The notes: a model not told the origin generated them from the sequence alone. 34,551 nucleotides of DNA from Paludibacteraceae bacterium (GCA_024399615.1 JAKSNQ010000016.1:1-34551), one strand, 5' to 3'; counted from the stretch's first letter, positions 1 to 7,804 are shown. Numbers and translations: made by a program.

Positions 1-17
1 TGTTACTTGAGCGGGTT

Positions 18-97
18 TTCTGTTTTTAGAAAAAAGATACGGATGCTTCTGTTTTTGGAAAGAAGATACGGACGTTTCTGTTTTGGGAAAGATGACA
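18..97. repeat. 29-bp imperfect tandem repeat (about 2.7 copies)
   Basis: Unit 1 is at 18-46, unit 2 at 47-75 and a partial unit 3 at 76-97. Each begins TTCTGTTTT and carries a purine-rich stretch (AGAAAAAAGATACGGA, GGAAAGAAGATACGGA, GGGAAAGATGACA). The units abut with no spacers. They lie downstream of the pseudouridine synthase stop codon. No gene is supported in 1-141. Confidence 0.75.
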
Positions 98-141
98 AGC
101 GATAGGGGGAGCGGAGCCTGCGTGAAATCTGTTTCCCTGCC

Positions 142-1071
142 TTAATGAAAGATATGGAGGAAGTCGCGTGGTACGGGCGTCTCGAAATGTATCTTCTGCT
201 CGGTGACCGGATGGATGAACTCGAGAATACGAGCATGCAGGGCTAACCTATCGATAGGAGGCAAAGCGCCTGAACCGTATTTGCGATCGGAGACGATGGG
301 GTGTCCTATACCAGCCATGTGCACACGTATCTGATTGGTTCTACCGGTCTCCAGATGGAGTTCTACCAAAGAAAAATCGGAAGGATTGACGGCTTTGCTT
401 CCTGCGTCAGGTGTCTGAGCAGCCGTACGCTTGATTACTTTGTAATGCGTGATGGCTTTCTTTCCTCCATCATCCACAGGAGAAGAATACACCATGGTGG
501 TGCGAGGATCCTCGGTGAACCAAGTGGTGATGGTGTCGGCATCTTTCTCAACCAATCCCTCGACAACAGCCACATAGGTTCGCATCGTGACGAGTTGTCG
601 CCAATAAGTACGCATATACTCCTGCAGTTCGGGTGTCTTGGCAAAGACGAGCAGTCCTGATGTCTCTCGGTCCAAACGATGTACCACATAGATACCATTC
701 TTGCGATTCTCGTGGCGAACATATTGGAGTAGGATAGAGAAGGCGGTGGTTTCGGTTGCACCCGGATGGGCCGCCACAGTCAACAACCCCTGTTTCTTCT
801 CCACTACGATGAGATAATCATCCTCGTAAACGATGGACAGCTTAGGATGTACCAACGCCTGATTACCACGGCCTGGCTGGATGCTGATCTCATCACCGGG
901 ATTGACCTGAAAATCAGAGCGTGACTGGATGACGCCATTGACATGCACGATGCGTCGTCCCAACAATTGCTTGACGCTGGTACGAGTCATGCCGCCCATC
1001 TTGGCCATCAGAAAATCGCCCAAGAGTTGAGCTTCGTCTCGAACGATGAGAGTGGTTGCGTTTTTTTTCAT
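142..1071 (-). CDS. RluA-family 23S rRNA/tRNA pseudouridine synthase
   Basis: This 309-residue protein isomerises uridine to pseudouridine in structured RNA. An N-terminal S4-like RNA-binding domain (about residues 12-70, with GRRIVHVNG) precedes the catalytic domain. The RluA signature HRLDRETSG is at about 131-139, with catalytic Asp134, and the late family motif TGRTNQIRVH is also present. Length is normal for the family. The RluA/C/D subtype, and so the target uridine, cannot be settled by eye. The start is the ATG at 1069-1071, about 14 bp beyond the terminator of the ribosomal-protein operon. No promoter of its own is obvious, so it may depend on readthrough. Confidence 0.93.
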   Translation of the reverse strand: MKKNATTLIVRDEAQLLGDFLMAKMGGMTRTSVKQLLGRRIVHVNGVIQSRSDFQVNPGDEISIQPGRGNQALVHPKLSIVYEDDYLIVVEKKQGLLTVAAHPGATETTAFSILLQYVRHENRKNGIYVVHRLDRETSGLLVFAKTPELQEYMRTYWRQLVTMRTYVAVVEGLVEKDADTITTWFTEDPRTTMVYSSPVDDGGKKAITHYKVIKRTAAQTPDAGSKAVNPSDFSLVELHLETGRTNQIRVHMAGIGHPIVSDRKYGSGALPPIDRLALHARILEFIHPVTEQKIHFETPVPRDFLHIFH

Positions 1072-1081
1072 GTTTTTTCGT

Positions 1082-1112
1082 AAAAAAAGCCCCGACCTGA
1101 GTCGAGGCTTTT
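1082..1112 (-). terminator. Hairpin terminator after rpmE
   Basis: On the minus strand AAAAGCCTCGAC, a TCAG loop and GTCGGGGCTTTT form a 12-bp stem with one T-G wobble, and the T-run continues to 1082. It lies 10 bp after the rpmE stop codon and just before the pseudouridine synthase start. It should end most transcripts of the ribosomal-protein operon. Confidence 0.85.
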
Positions 1113-1122
1113 GGGTTTTGGA

Positions 1123-1380
1123 TTAGTGCTTGTGAGCACGATTGCCGTAGCGTGACATAAACTTGTCGACACGACCAGCGGTATCCACCAACTTCGACTT
1201 GCCCGTATAGAATGGGTGTGAAGTGTTAGAGATTTCGAGCTTGATCAATGGATAAGTAACGCCATCGATTTCAACGGTGTCCTTGGTAGCAGCAGTTGAG
1301 CGGCTGAAGAACTGATCACCGTTGGACATATCTTTGAAAACTACAACGCGGTAGTTATCTGGATGAATTCCTTGCTTCAT
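1123..1380 (-). CDS. rpmE2: 50S ribosomal protein L31, type B
   Basis: An 85-residue L31 protein of the large ribosomal subunit, near the A-site finger and the subunit bridge. It starts [11 protein letters not shown] and carries the L31 core [11 protein letters not shown]. It has no cysteine, so it is the zinc-independent type B form; in many bacteria this form replaces the zinc-binding type under zinc limitation, while Bacteroidota often carry only type B. It is the last gene of rpsF-rpsR-rplI-rpmE, 36 bp after rplI, and is followed directly by a terminator. Confidence 0.95.
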   Translation of the reverse strand: MKQGIHPDNYRVVVFKDMSNGDQFFSRSTAATKDTVEIDGVTYPLIKLEISNTSHPFYTGKSKLVDTAGRVDKFMSRYGNRAHKH

Positions 1381-1416
1381 AATGTTAATTTTAATTTAGA
1401 TCAGCAAATCAGTTAA

Positions 1417-1860
1417 TTACTCAGCTACAACTTCGAATTTGAACTCAGCCTTCACGTCGCGATGGAGGCGAGCCTCAGCAGCGAACTCGCCGAGCGCCTT
1501 AGGTGCCTCAACGATGGTGATGACTTTCTTGTCAACGGTAAGACCAGCCTTCTCAAGTGCCTCAGCGAGTTGAGCGGTAGTAACAGTACCGAAGATAGCG
1601 CCATTCTCGTTAGCCTTAGCAGCTACGGTTACCTTGGTAGCAGCGAGCTTCTCAGCCAAAGCCTGAGCGTCAGCCAACATTTTAGCGAGCTTGTGAGCGC
1701 GTTGTTTGAGTTCTTCTGCCAACTGCTTGCGAGCAGACTCTGAAGCGATGACAGCCATCTTGTTAGGGATGAGGTAGTTGCGGCCGTAGCCATCACGAAC
1801 CTTTACGATATCGTCTTTATAGCCAAGGTTCTTTACGTCTTGTTTGAGGATAATTTCCAT
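1417..1860 (-). CDS. rplI: 50S ribosomal protein L9
   Basis: A 147-residue L9 of usual length. The N-terminal RNA-binding domain carries the family signature (MEIILKQDVKNLGYKDD, then the glycine-rich stretch VRDGYGRNYLIP). A long connecting helix of Ala, Lys and Glu follows (about residues 40-75), then the C-terminal domain. L9 binds 23S rRNA at the base of the L1 stalk and helps keep frame. It is third in the rpsF operon, 37 bp after rpsR, an order shared by many bacteria. Confidence 0.97.
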   Translation of the reverse strand: MEIILKQDVKNLGYKDDIVKVRDGYGRNYLIPNKMAVIASESARKQLAEELKQRAHKLAKMLADAQALAEKLAATKVTVAAKANENGAIFGTVTTAQLAEALEKAGLTVDKKVITIVEAPKALGEFAAEARLHRDVKAEFKFEVVAE

Positions 1861-1897
1861 AATTCAATTCGTTTTAAAGGGTGAAACTTGGTTATAA

Positions 1898-2164
1898 TTA
1901 CTTCATGCAGTCGGTTACGTATGGGAGCAAAGCCAAGTGACGTGCACGCTTAACAGCCTGTGCCACTTTGCGCTGATACTTCAACGAAGTGCCGGTGATG
2001 CGACGAGGAAGGATTTTACCCTGCTCGTTGAGGAACTTCTTGAGGAACTCAGGATCCTTGTAATCGATGTACTTAATGCCAGACTTCTTGAAGCGGCAAT
2101 ACTTTTTCTTTTTCTTATCCTGCTGTTGTGGGGTAAGATAGCGAATTTCGTTTTCTGCTGCCAT
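1898..2164 (-). CDS. rpsR: 30S ribosomal protein S18
   Basis: An 88-residue S18. The conserved stretch [19 protein letters not shown] and the motif [20 protein letters not shown] are the S18 signature. A Gln/Lys-rich N-terminal extension precedes the core. S18 binds S6 on the platform of the small subunit. Its start is 2 bp from the rpsF stop, which suggests translational coupling and balanced production of the S6-S18 pair. Confidence 0.97.
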   Translation of the reverse strand: MAAENEIRYLTPQQQDKKKKKYCRFKKSGIKYIDYKDPEFLKKFLNEQGKILPRRITGTSLKYQRKVAQAVKRARHLALLPYVTDCMK

Positions 2165-2166
2165 GA

Positions 2167-2514
2167 TTAAGCCTCCTCTACTTTAGTGGTTTTGTTAATA
2201 CGCTTCTGCGCATACTCGTACGCATACTTGTCGAGGCGGAAAGTCAAGAAACGAACGACCTTCTCATCACGGCGGTAAGCAGTCTCGAGAGTTGCGACAA
2301 CGGCTGGTTCTGCGTCAAATTGCAGTAAGGCATAGAATCCCGTTGTTTTGCCTTGGATAGGGTAAGCCAATTTCTTCAAACCCCACTCCTCACGATTAGC
2401 GATGGTAGCGCCATTGCTGGTGAGAAGATTCTCGAATTTGTCAACAGCTTCCTTCATCTGTGATTCAGACAAAACGGGAGTCAAAATGAAAGCTGTTTCG
2501 TAATGATTTAACAT
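2167..2514 (-). CDS. rpsF: 30S ribosomal protein S6
   Basis: A 115-residue S6 when started at the ATG at 2512-2514 ([13 protein letters not shown]). A longer frame open to 2595 would add 27 hydrophobic residues that are not part of S6 and would reach into the -7 box, so it is rejected. The ferredoxin-like S6 fold is recognisable from NHYETAFIL at the start and [18 protein letters not shown] near residue 60. It is the first gene of the operon, about 78 nt downstream of a clear promoter. The leader is a natural place for S6-S18 autoregulation as known in other bacteria, but I cannot show that here. Confidence 0.96.
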   Translation of the reverse strand: MLNHYETAFILTPVLSESQMKEAVDKFENLLTSNGATIANREEWGLKKLAYPIQGKTTGFYALLQFDAEPAVVATLETAYRRDEKVVRFLTFRLDKYAYEYAQKRINKTTKVEEA

Positions 2515-2592
2515 AAGTGATAATTGTATAAAATAAGTTATTAAATAGGTGTACGCAGCGCAAAAAATACGCATAGCGCACAAAACGGACTG

Positions 2593-2624
2593 CAAAATTA
2601 GTGTTTTTTTTCGGATTGACCAAA
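2593..2624 (-). promoter_or_regulatory. Bacteroidota-type promoter of the rpsF operon
   Basis: On the minus strand a -33 TTTG (2621-2624), a 20-bp spacer and a -7 TAATTTTG (2593-2600) match the Bacteroidota sigma-ABfr consensus exactly. Transcription should start a few bases to the left, giving a leader of roughly 70-75 nt before rpsF. Confidence 0.85.
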
Positions 2625-2864
2625 TATTTTACAAAAAAACACATGTTTTTGCAAGATTATGCAAAGAAATGACCATTCTTTTTTATAAACAGACCATCTG
2701 TGGGATAATTCACGATGTGCCTGTTGCTGTTTCGCGAGTGCTTATGGTTCGCATGAAGATCGCATGAAGATCGCATGAAGGTCGCTTCAAGATCGCTTCA
2801 GAACCGCTTGAGGGGTGGTAGACGGCTGACAGATGACTTTATTACAACTGAAAATGTTTTGATT
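2625..2864. other. Intergenic region between acyl-CoA ligase and rpsF operon
   Basis: Together with the rpsF leader and promoter, this is a 350-bp gap (2515-2864). Apart from that promoter it holds the 11-bp tandem repeat at 2749-2814. I see no gene, no tRNA and no convincing terminator for the ligase that reads into it from the right. Confidence 0.6.
2749..2814. repeat. 11-bp tandem repeat, six decaying copies
   Basis: Units of 11 bp follow each other without gaps: TCGCATGAAGA (2749, 2760), TCGCATGAAGG (2771), TCGCTTCAAGA (2782), TCGCTTCAGAA (2793) and CCGCTTGAGGG (2804). The switch from GAAG-type to CTTC-type units makes a small hairpin TGAAG-GTCG-CTTCA at 2776-2789. The array starts 50 bp beyond the stop codon of the ligase gene, in its likely 3' untranslated region. 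Confidence 0.85.
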
Positions 2865-4556
2865 TTAGTGGTTTTCTGCCTCTTTCATGGCTTTGACGTC
2901 ATCGCCCACTGCGTCCTGATACTTGAAGCGTCTAATCTTGTGTGTGGCCGTCTTTTCAAACTCCTCTTTCATGACTTCCACTTCGCTTACTTTCGATTTG
3001 CTACCCACCTGCTTGTTTACAAACTTAAGTACCGAATCCTTGGTCTTCTGCAGGTTTTCGAAGAACTTGTCCTCGCCCTCCTGATCCCAGTTGACGAAGT
3101 TATCGTCAAACTTGACCAACGCTACCAGGTGTCCATCACGCTCCACGACTACCGATTCGTTGACCCCTTCGTAGTCGTTGATGACCTGCTCAATCTCCTC
3201 GGGATAGATGTTCTCTCCGGATGGCCCTAAGATCATAGCGTTAAGGCGTCCCTTGATGAAGATGCGACCTTTCTTGTCTATGGTTGCCAAATCGTTGGTA
3301 TGGAACCATCCCTCGTCGTTGATAGCTTGGCGGGTGCGCTCAGGGTCCTTGTAGTAGCCCAGCATTACGTTCTCGCCACGAGCAATGATTTCGCCTTCTC
3401 CCGTTTCGGGATTGACGTTGTCCAACTTAACCTCTACCTCATACGCAGCCGTACCTACCGAACCTACACATCCATGTCCTACTCGGCCGGAAGCTACCAG
3501 TGGGGCCGTTTCGGTCAGACCGTAGCCAATTGCGTATGGGAACTTGGCTTTGTAAAGAAAAGCTTCCACATTGGTGTCCAATTTTGCTCCTCCGATGCCG
3601 AAGAAGCGCAGCCGTCCACCAAAGGAGCGATGCAGACGTTTGCCCACAATGCGGCACAATAAACGGGGCGTGTGCTCGTTCATCCACGACAATACGCGGC
3701 TCTTGGTGATAGTGGGCACGATGCTGCCCTTGTAAACCTTCTCAATAATAAGAGGTGCCACCAGCATTACTGTAGGGCGCACCTGTTTGAGGGCGGATAA
3801 CAATACGGCAGGTGTGGGCGGACGATGCAGATAGGTTACTTTCGCGCCTACAAACAGCGGGAAAAGCAGCGAATAGGCCATCTCGTAGGTGTGCGCCATC
3901 GGTAAGACCGACAACCAAACGTCTGTTTTTCTCGCATGGAAGACATGCCATGCCACAATGACGTTGTGACATAGGTTGCGATGACTCAGCATAACGCCTT
4001 TGGCATTCCCCGAGGTGCCCGAGGTGTAGAAGATGGCAGCCAGGTCATCAGGTTGCGGCTCTTTCACGCACCCTTCGCAAGTGAATGCGGAGTCGTCTTT
4101 TTTGAGAAACTCCAAGCTTTCAATATCGATGATAAGTGTCATCTTGTCGCGCAACGACTCGTTGACCTTGTAGTACAGCTGTTTCGATACGAAAAGTACT
4201 TTCGCCTCGGAATGTGTCAGGATATTGGTGACTTCGGCCTCGGATGAGTCAGTCAGAATCGGCACGAATACTCGTCCAAACGAAACTACAGAGAACATGG
4301 CTACCGTCCAATTGGGCATGTTCTGTGACAGAAGTGCGACCTTGTCGCCTGCGCTGATGCCAAAACGACATAGCAAACGATTGATTTCTATTACTTTATG
4401 GCGAAACGTCTTGTATGTATAGCTCTGCGTGCCGTCTACGTAAGACGATAGTTCTCGTTTGGAATAAGTCAATGTGGCGTAATCAAACAATCGTCCCAAG
4501 GTGGTCACATACTCCTCTCGACGGCGATTACTAAGGCGTTTTATCGATGGTTCCAT
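2865..4556 (-). CDS. AMP-forming acyl-CoA ligase (long-chain fatty acid-CoA ligase type)
   Basis: This 563-residue adenylate-forming enzyme should activate a carboxylic acid, probably a long-chain fatty acid, to its acyl-AMP and then acyl-CoA. The P-loop-like A3 motif YTSGTSGNAKGVMLSH lies near residue 180. GYGLTETAP is the A5 motif, and DLATIDKKGRIFIKGR covers A7-A8. The catalytic lysine near the C-terminus is probably in THKIRRFKYQ. There is no carrier-protein domain and no membrane segment. Length is slightly short of E. coli FadD-type enzymes and matches the Bacteroidota group of long-chain ligases. It is a single gene with its own promoter. The true acyl substrate is unknown. Confidence 0.9.
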   Translation of the reverse strand: MEPSIKRLSNRRREEYVTTLGRLFDYATLTYSKRELSSYVDGTQSYTYKTFRHKVIEINRLLCRFGISAGDKVALLSQNMPNWTVAMFSVVSFGRVFVPILTDSSEAEVTNILTHSEAKVLFVSKQLYYKVNESLRDKMTLIIDIESLEFLKKDDSAFTCEGCVKEPQPDDLAAIFYTSGTSGNAKGVMLSHRNLCHNVIVAWHVFHARKTDVWLSVLPMAHTYEMAYSLLFPLFVGAKVTYLHRPPTPAVLLSALKQVRPTVMLVAPLIIEKVYKGSIVPTITKSRVLSWMNEHTPRLLCRIVGKRLHRSFGGRLRFFGIGGAKLDTNVEAFLYKAKFPYAIGYGLTETAPLVASGRVGHGCVGSVGTAAYEVEVKLDNVNPETGEGEIIARGENVMLGYYKDPERTRQAINDEGWFHTNDLATIDKKGRIFIKGRLNAMILGPSGENIYPEEIEQVINDYEGVNESVVVERDGHLVALVKFDDNFVNWDQEGEDKFFENLQKTKDSVLKFVNKQVGSKSKVSEVEVMKEEFEKTATHKIRRFKYQDAVGDDVKAMKEAENH

Positions 4557-4654
4557 TTGTTCTCAATAATTATTATAGGTGCGTGGTCTGTTTTAATCCA
4601 ATCTCGAATTTAAAAATATCGAACAGGGCACAATACGCACTATAAAACTGCGTG

Positions 4655-4686
4655 CAAAGGTACTGTTTTTTTTTGATATATGCAAA
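4655..4686 (-). promoter_or_regulatory. Promoter of the acyl-CoA ligase gene
   Basis: On the minus strand TTTG (4683-4686), 20 bp, then TACCTTTG (4655-4662) is an exact Bacteroidota consensus promoter. The leader to the ligase start at 4556 is about 90 nt. It diverges from the plus-strand promoter at 4723-4754, leaving 36 bp between the two -33 boxes. Confidence 0.85.
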
Positions 4687-4722
4687 TAAGATTACGGCTT
4701 GGCAAATTTTTTTTGTAAAATA

Positions 4723-4754
4723 TTTGTTTAATTTGTTTTTTTTTCGTATCTTTG
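4723..4754 (+). promoter_or_regulatory. Promoter of the pRiA4b ORF-3-type gene and miaA
   Basis: TTTG (4723-4726), 20 bp, then TATCTTTG (4747-4754) match the Bacteroidota consensus. Transcription should start near 4760, giving a leader of about 110 nt to the ATG at 4872. The gap 4557-4871 (315 bp) contains only this promoter, the divergent one and the structured leader. Confidence 0.85.
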
Positions 4755-4768
4755 CAGTCGAATTTAAT

Positions 4769-4818
4769 GCATACGCGCGAAATTGGGCGTGTGCGCGGAC
4801 GGACGATGGCATGTCCGT
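4769..4818 (+). promoter_or_regulatory. Structured 5' leader with two consecutive hairpins
   Basis: Stem 1 pairs GCATACGC (4769-4776) with GCGTGTGC (4787-4794), 8 bp with one wobble. Stem 2 pairs ACGGAC (4799-4804) with GTCCGT (4813-4818), 6 bp with an 8-nt loop. Both lie between the predicted transcription start and the first gene. No known riboswitch consensus is recognised, and a regulatory role is inferred only from the pairing. Confidence 0.45.
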
Positions 4819-4871
4819 GGTGCGCATGTCGAGGGTACGTGTGTGTATGATGTGTGTTAATAAATAAGTGT

Positions 4872-5420
4872 ATGATATACAAACTGACTTTCATGAGCGA
4901 AGAGGTGGATAACTTCAAACGCTCATTTGATGCTTCGCCCGAAGCTACTTTTTTTGAACTTCACAAGGCTCTTCTTGAGTCGGTAGGATATCCGGATGAC
5001 CAGATGACCAGTTTCTTCATGTGTAACGACCGTTGGGAGAAAGAGCAGGAAGTGACGCTGGTGGAGATGGGTAGCAGTTTTGAATATGATAACATGACCA
5101 TGGAGTCAACTCCGTTGTCAGAGTTGATGTATGAACCCAAGCAGCGTCTCATCTACGTCTTTGACCCTAGGTTTGAGCGATATTTCTTTGGCTCTCTGAC
5201 CGCGATCGAGGAGGGACATGTAGAGGGTGTGACCTGTGTGGAGAAGAAAGGTAAGGCTCCCAAGCAGTTGCAGACCGAGGATGCCTTTGAGATGCCGAAG
5301 GCCGGCGCCAGCGACCCGCTCTTTGATGACGACTTCTATGGCGCCAGCCAGTATAACGAGGAAGATCTTGACATGGAGGGATTCCAAGACTTGTCGTTTG
5401 ACGACGGTTCAATGTTCTAA
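4872..5420 (+). CDS. pRiA4b ORF-3 / IS1096-passenger TnpR-family protein
   Basis: A 182-residue acidic protein of unknown function. It begins MIYKLTFMSEEVDNF and carries the family's hallmark pattern of an N-terminal sheet, then ATFFELHKALLESVGY and SFFMCNDRWEKEQEV. The last 35 residues are very rich in Asp and Glu (DPLFDDDFYGASQYNEEDLD). The family is named after a plasmid ORF and after passenger genes of IS1096, but stand-alone chromosomal copies are common in Bacteroidota. The ATG at 4872 is chosen because homologues start MIYKF-like; an upstream ATG at 4854 would add six residues. No transposase is near. It lies 50 bp upstream of miaA, so the two are probably co-transcribed. Confidence 0.8.
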   Translation: MIYKLTFMSEEVDNFKRSFDASPEATFFELHKALLESVGYPDDQMTSFFMCNDRWEKEQEVTLVEMGSSFEYDNMTMESTPLSELMYEPKQRLIYVFDPRFERYFFGSLTAIEEGHVEGVTCVEKKGKAPKQLQTEDAFEMPKAGASDPLFDDDFYGASQYNEEDLDMEGFQDLSFDDGSMF

Positions 5421-5470
5421 CGAGCATTCTTGCAGATAAACGCAAAAGGGGTGTGCTAAGGACAAAGAAT

Positions 5471-6385
5471 ATGCAGAAGACGCTGCTGGTGTTAACCGGG
5501 CCGACGGGTGTGGGTAAGACCGAACTCAGCCTCAGGTTGGCTGAGCATTTGGGAACGCCTATTCTCAATGCCGACAGCCGGCAGATTTATCGCGAGATAC
5601 CCATCGGCACAGCGGCTCCAACTGCCGAAGAACAGGCGCGAGTGCAGCACTATTTTGTGGGTACTCGCTCGATAACGGATGACTACAATGCAGGCCAATA
5701 TGAGCGTGATGCGTTAGCGCTGTTGGATCAGCTTTTCGCTCAACGTGACAGCGTGCTGATGGTCGGTGGCTCGATGATGTATATCGATGCGGTATGTCGT
5801 GGATTGGATGAAATGCCGAACGTGCCGACAGAGTTGCGCCAGCAACTGAAAAATCGTTATCGGTCAGAAGGGCTTGCATATCTCCAAAGCGAGGTACAGC
5901 GACTTGATCCCGACTATTATGGGCAAGTTGATCAACAGAACCCTCAACGGCTCTTGCACGCGCTTGAAGTGTGTCTTGCGACCGGACATCCGTACTCATC
6001 TTTCCGAAAAGGAGTGACTCGGCAGCGGCCTTTTCGAGTCATCAAGATAGGTCTCACGCGTCCGCGCGATATTTTGTACGCGCGCATTAACCAACGCGTG
6101 GTGCAGATGATGCAGGACGGGTTACGTGACGAGGCACTTGCAGTCTATCCACTTCGTCACCTCAACAGTTTGCAAACCGTGGGCTATCGTGAATTGTTTC
6201 GCGCTTTTGAAGGCGAGTGGACTGAAGATACTGCCATACAGATGATTCAGCAGAACTCTCGACACTATGCCAAGAGGCAACTGACTTGGTATCGTGCAGA
6301 TTCCGACATGCATTGGTTCGATCTGGAAGCAGAGCCGATTGATGCAATTTTGAAGCAAATAACAGCATTAGCAGATGAAAAATAA
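5471..6385 (+). CDS. miaA: tRNA dimethylallyltransferase
   Basis: This 304-residue enzyme transfers a dimethylallyl group from DMAPP to A37 of tRNAs that read UNN codons. The P-loop GPTGVGKTE is at residues 11-19. The motif DSRQIYRE follows near residue 36, and GGSMMYIDAVCRG is the conserved substrate region. The C-terminal half holds TVGYRELF and the RHYAKRQLTWYR motif. Length is normal. The ATG at 5471 gives the usual short N-terminus (MQKTLLVLTG); the frame is open to 5453. The last 11 bp overlap the next gene. Confidence 0.96.
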   Translation: MQKTLLVLTGPTGVGKTELSLRLAEHLGTPILNADSRQIYREIPIGTAAPTAEEQARVQHYFVGTRSITDDYNAGQYERDALALLDQLFAQRDSVLMVGGSMMYIDAVCRGLDEMPNVPTELRQQLKNRYRSEGLAYLQSEVQRLDPDYYGQVDQQNPQRLLHALEVCLATGHPYSSFRKGVTRQRPFRVIKIGLTRPRDILYARINQRVVQMMQDGLRDEALAVYPLRHLNSLQTVGYRELFRAFEGEWTEDTAIQMIQQNSRHYAKRQLTWYRADSDMHWFDLEAEPIDAILKQITALADEK

Positions 6386-7763
6386 AACATTATTTTTGAT
6401 AGGTATGATGGTACTTGCGCTGGTAGGGTGCAAGGACCGTGAGGTTACATTCAGTTATAAACCCGAAACTCCCAAGGCGGGCGAGACTATCCGTTTCTCC
6501 AATACAACTCAGGAGGGTGAGGAGTGGGCTTGGTCGTTTGGCGACGGCACTACCTCTGCCAGCAAATCGCCATCCAAGGTGTATAAGCGTCCGGGCCAAT
6601 ACACCGTCACGCTCAAAGTGGACGATAAGCGAACTCGCACTCGTGCGGTAACGATTACGGTGGTGGATACTGTGCCCACCATCGGCATAAGCGACACTAT
6701 TGTTAACTATTATCAACCGGTGGAACTGACAGCACTATTTTATAATCCTTTTGGCCACAAATTCAATTATCAGTGGACTTTGCCAGAAGGGACTCTAATT
6801 ATCAAAGGTGCTATCGACGAGAAAAGTTTAACGGTTTGCTTTACGCAGCCTGAAGTTTCTGCTCCTATTGGATTGAAGCTTAGTGATGAGGTTCAATCGC
6901 AAAATATTGATACTACTATATATATTCATGATTATCCAGCCACCTCGTTGCTTATCGGCCGTACTGGTGAGGTATTGCGTCAGCGCATTTACGATTATGG
7001 CTACGAGCAGGCTACTGCATGGTCAATACCTCAAGAATGGGTTATCGCACCTGCGGCCATGTATGTAATGAATAATCAATTAATCGTATTCAACAGCAGC
7101 AGTCTCTTTACCAATCTCATCAGTCAGTACGACCTGACTGATGGTTCGGTTCGCGAACTCGTTCATTACCAGGGAGGTGCAGGAAAATTCCGTAATGGAT
7201 GTGTGTATAACCAGTCTTTGTATTGGACAGAATGGGATGCAATTTATTCAACCTCCCTTCAGGGATATAATCGTCCGTTTACGGCGTCTCCATCCAGTCC
7301 TATGTACGTGGCCTCTGCCAGCGATTTGGGTCTTCCACCCGATCATGAGCCGGGCGGTCTGCTCGTTTACAATGGTCATCTCTTGCTTGCGTATGGTAAT
7401 GGCCTTCACCGTTTTGTCATCAACGGCCAGCAATTGGAACCATTATCTACGCTCCTTCCGGAATATCAGATTACCAGTCTGGCACATGATCCGATGGCCA
7501 AGAAATTATACTTCACCACGGCCAACGGATTATATGTGGCCAATTTTGCTGATGGAAGCAACGTACGCCTGATTGATCCGCATGCCAATGGAAAAGGCTT
7601 AACTATCAGCAATGCAGACAATCGTTTGTTCTGGACTACCGATCAGGGCGTTTTCTGCCAACCACTCGTACAATCACCGAACAATAACCATAATTTCGAA
7701 GCTTTGCAGGTGAATACCCTCACCGATATTATCGGTTTGGGTTTTGACCAAGTGAGCAGATAA
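6375..7763 (+). CDS. Lipoprotein with PKD domain and predicted beta-propeller
   Basis: A 462-residue secreted lipoprotein of unknown function. The signal peptide ends in the lipobox LVGC (Cys19). The residues after it, KDRE, resemble the acidic export signal used for surface lipoproteins in this phylum. A PKD domain follows (about 24-97), with the classic motif WSFGDGTTSASKSP and then YTVTLKV. A second Ig-like stretch occupies about 100-185. The rest shows repeated strands such as KKLYFTTANGLYVANFADGS and NRLFWTTDQGV, as in YWTD/NHL-type propellers. It overlaps miaA by 11 bp and lies 41 bp before the glycogen synthase. Binding of a glycan or protein is plausible, but no ligand is shown. Confidence 0.8.
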   Translation: MKNKTLFLIGMMVLALVGCKDREVTFSYKPETPKAGETIRFSNTTQEGEEWAWSFGDGTTSASKSPSKVYKRPGQYTVTLKVDDKRTRTRAVTITVVDTVPTIGISDTIVNYYQPVELTALFYNPFGHKFNYQWTLPEGTLIIKGAIDEKSLTVCFTQPEVSAPIGLKLSDEVQSQNIDTTIYIHDYPATSLLIGRTGEVLRQRIYDYGYEQATAWSIPQEWVIAPAAMYVMNNQLIVFNSSSLFTNLISQYDLTDGSVRELVHYQGGAGKFRNGCVYNQSLYWTEWDAIYSTSLQGYNRPFTASPSSPMYVASASDLGLPPDHEPGGLLVYNGHLLLAYGNGLHRFVINGQQLEPLSTLLPEYQITSLAHDPMAKKLYFTTANGLYVANFADGSNVRLIDPHANGKGLTISNADNRLFWTTDQGVFCQPLVQSPNNNHNFEALQVNTLTDIIGLGFDQVSR

Positions 7764-7804
7764 TATCCGGTCAAATTGTTCTTCATACGAAAAATTCCAA
7801 AACC

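Noticed and set aside
18-97. Possible CRISPR array
   Set aside because: The 29-bp units abut without spacers and differ from each other; no cas gene is in the window.
2515-2595. Longer S6 protein starting at 2595
   Set aside because: The extra 27 residues are not part of S6 and would begin inside the promoter's -7 box.
4872-5420. Part of an active IS1096-like transposon
   Set aside because: No transposase, resolvase or terminal inverted repeats lie nearby, and the gene has a normal promoter and a stable-looking place before miaA.
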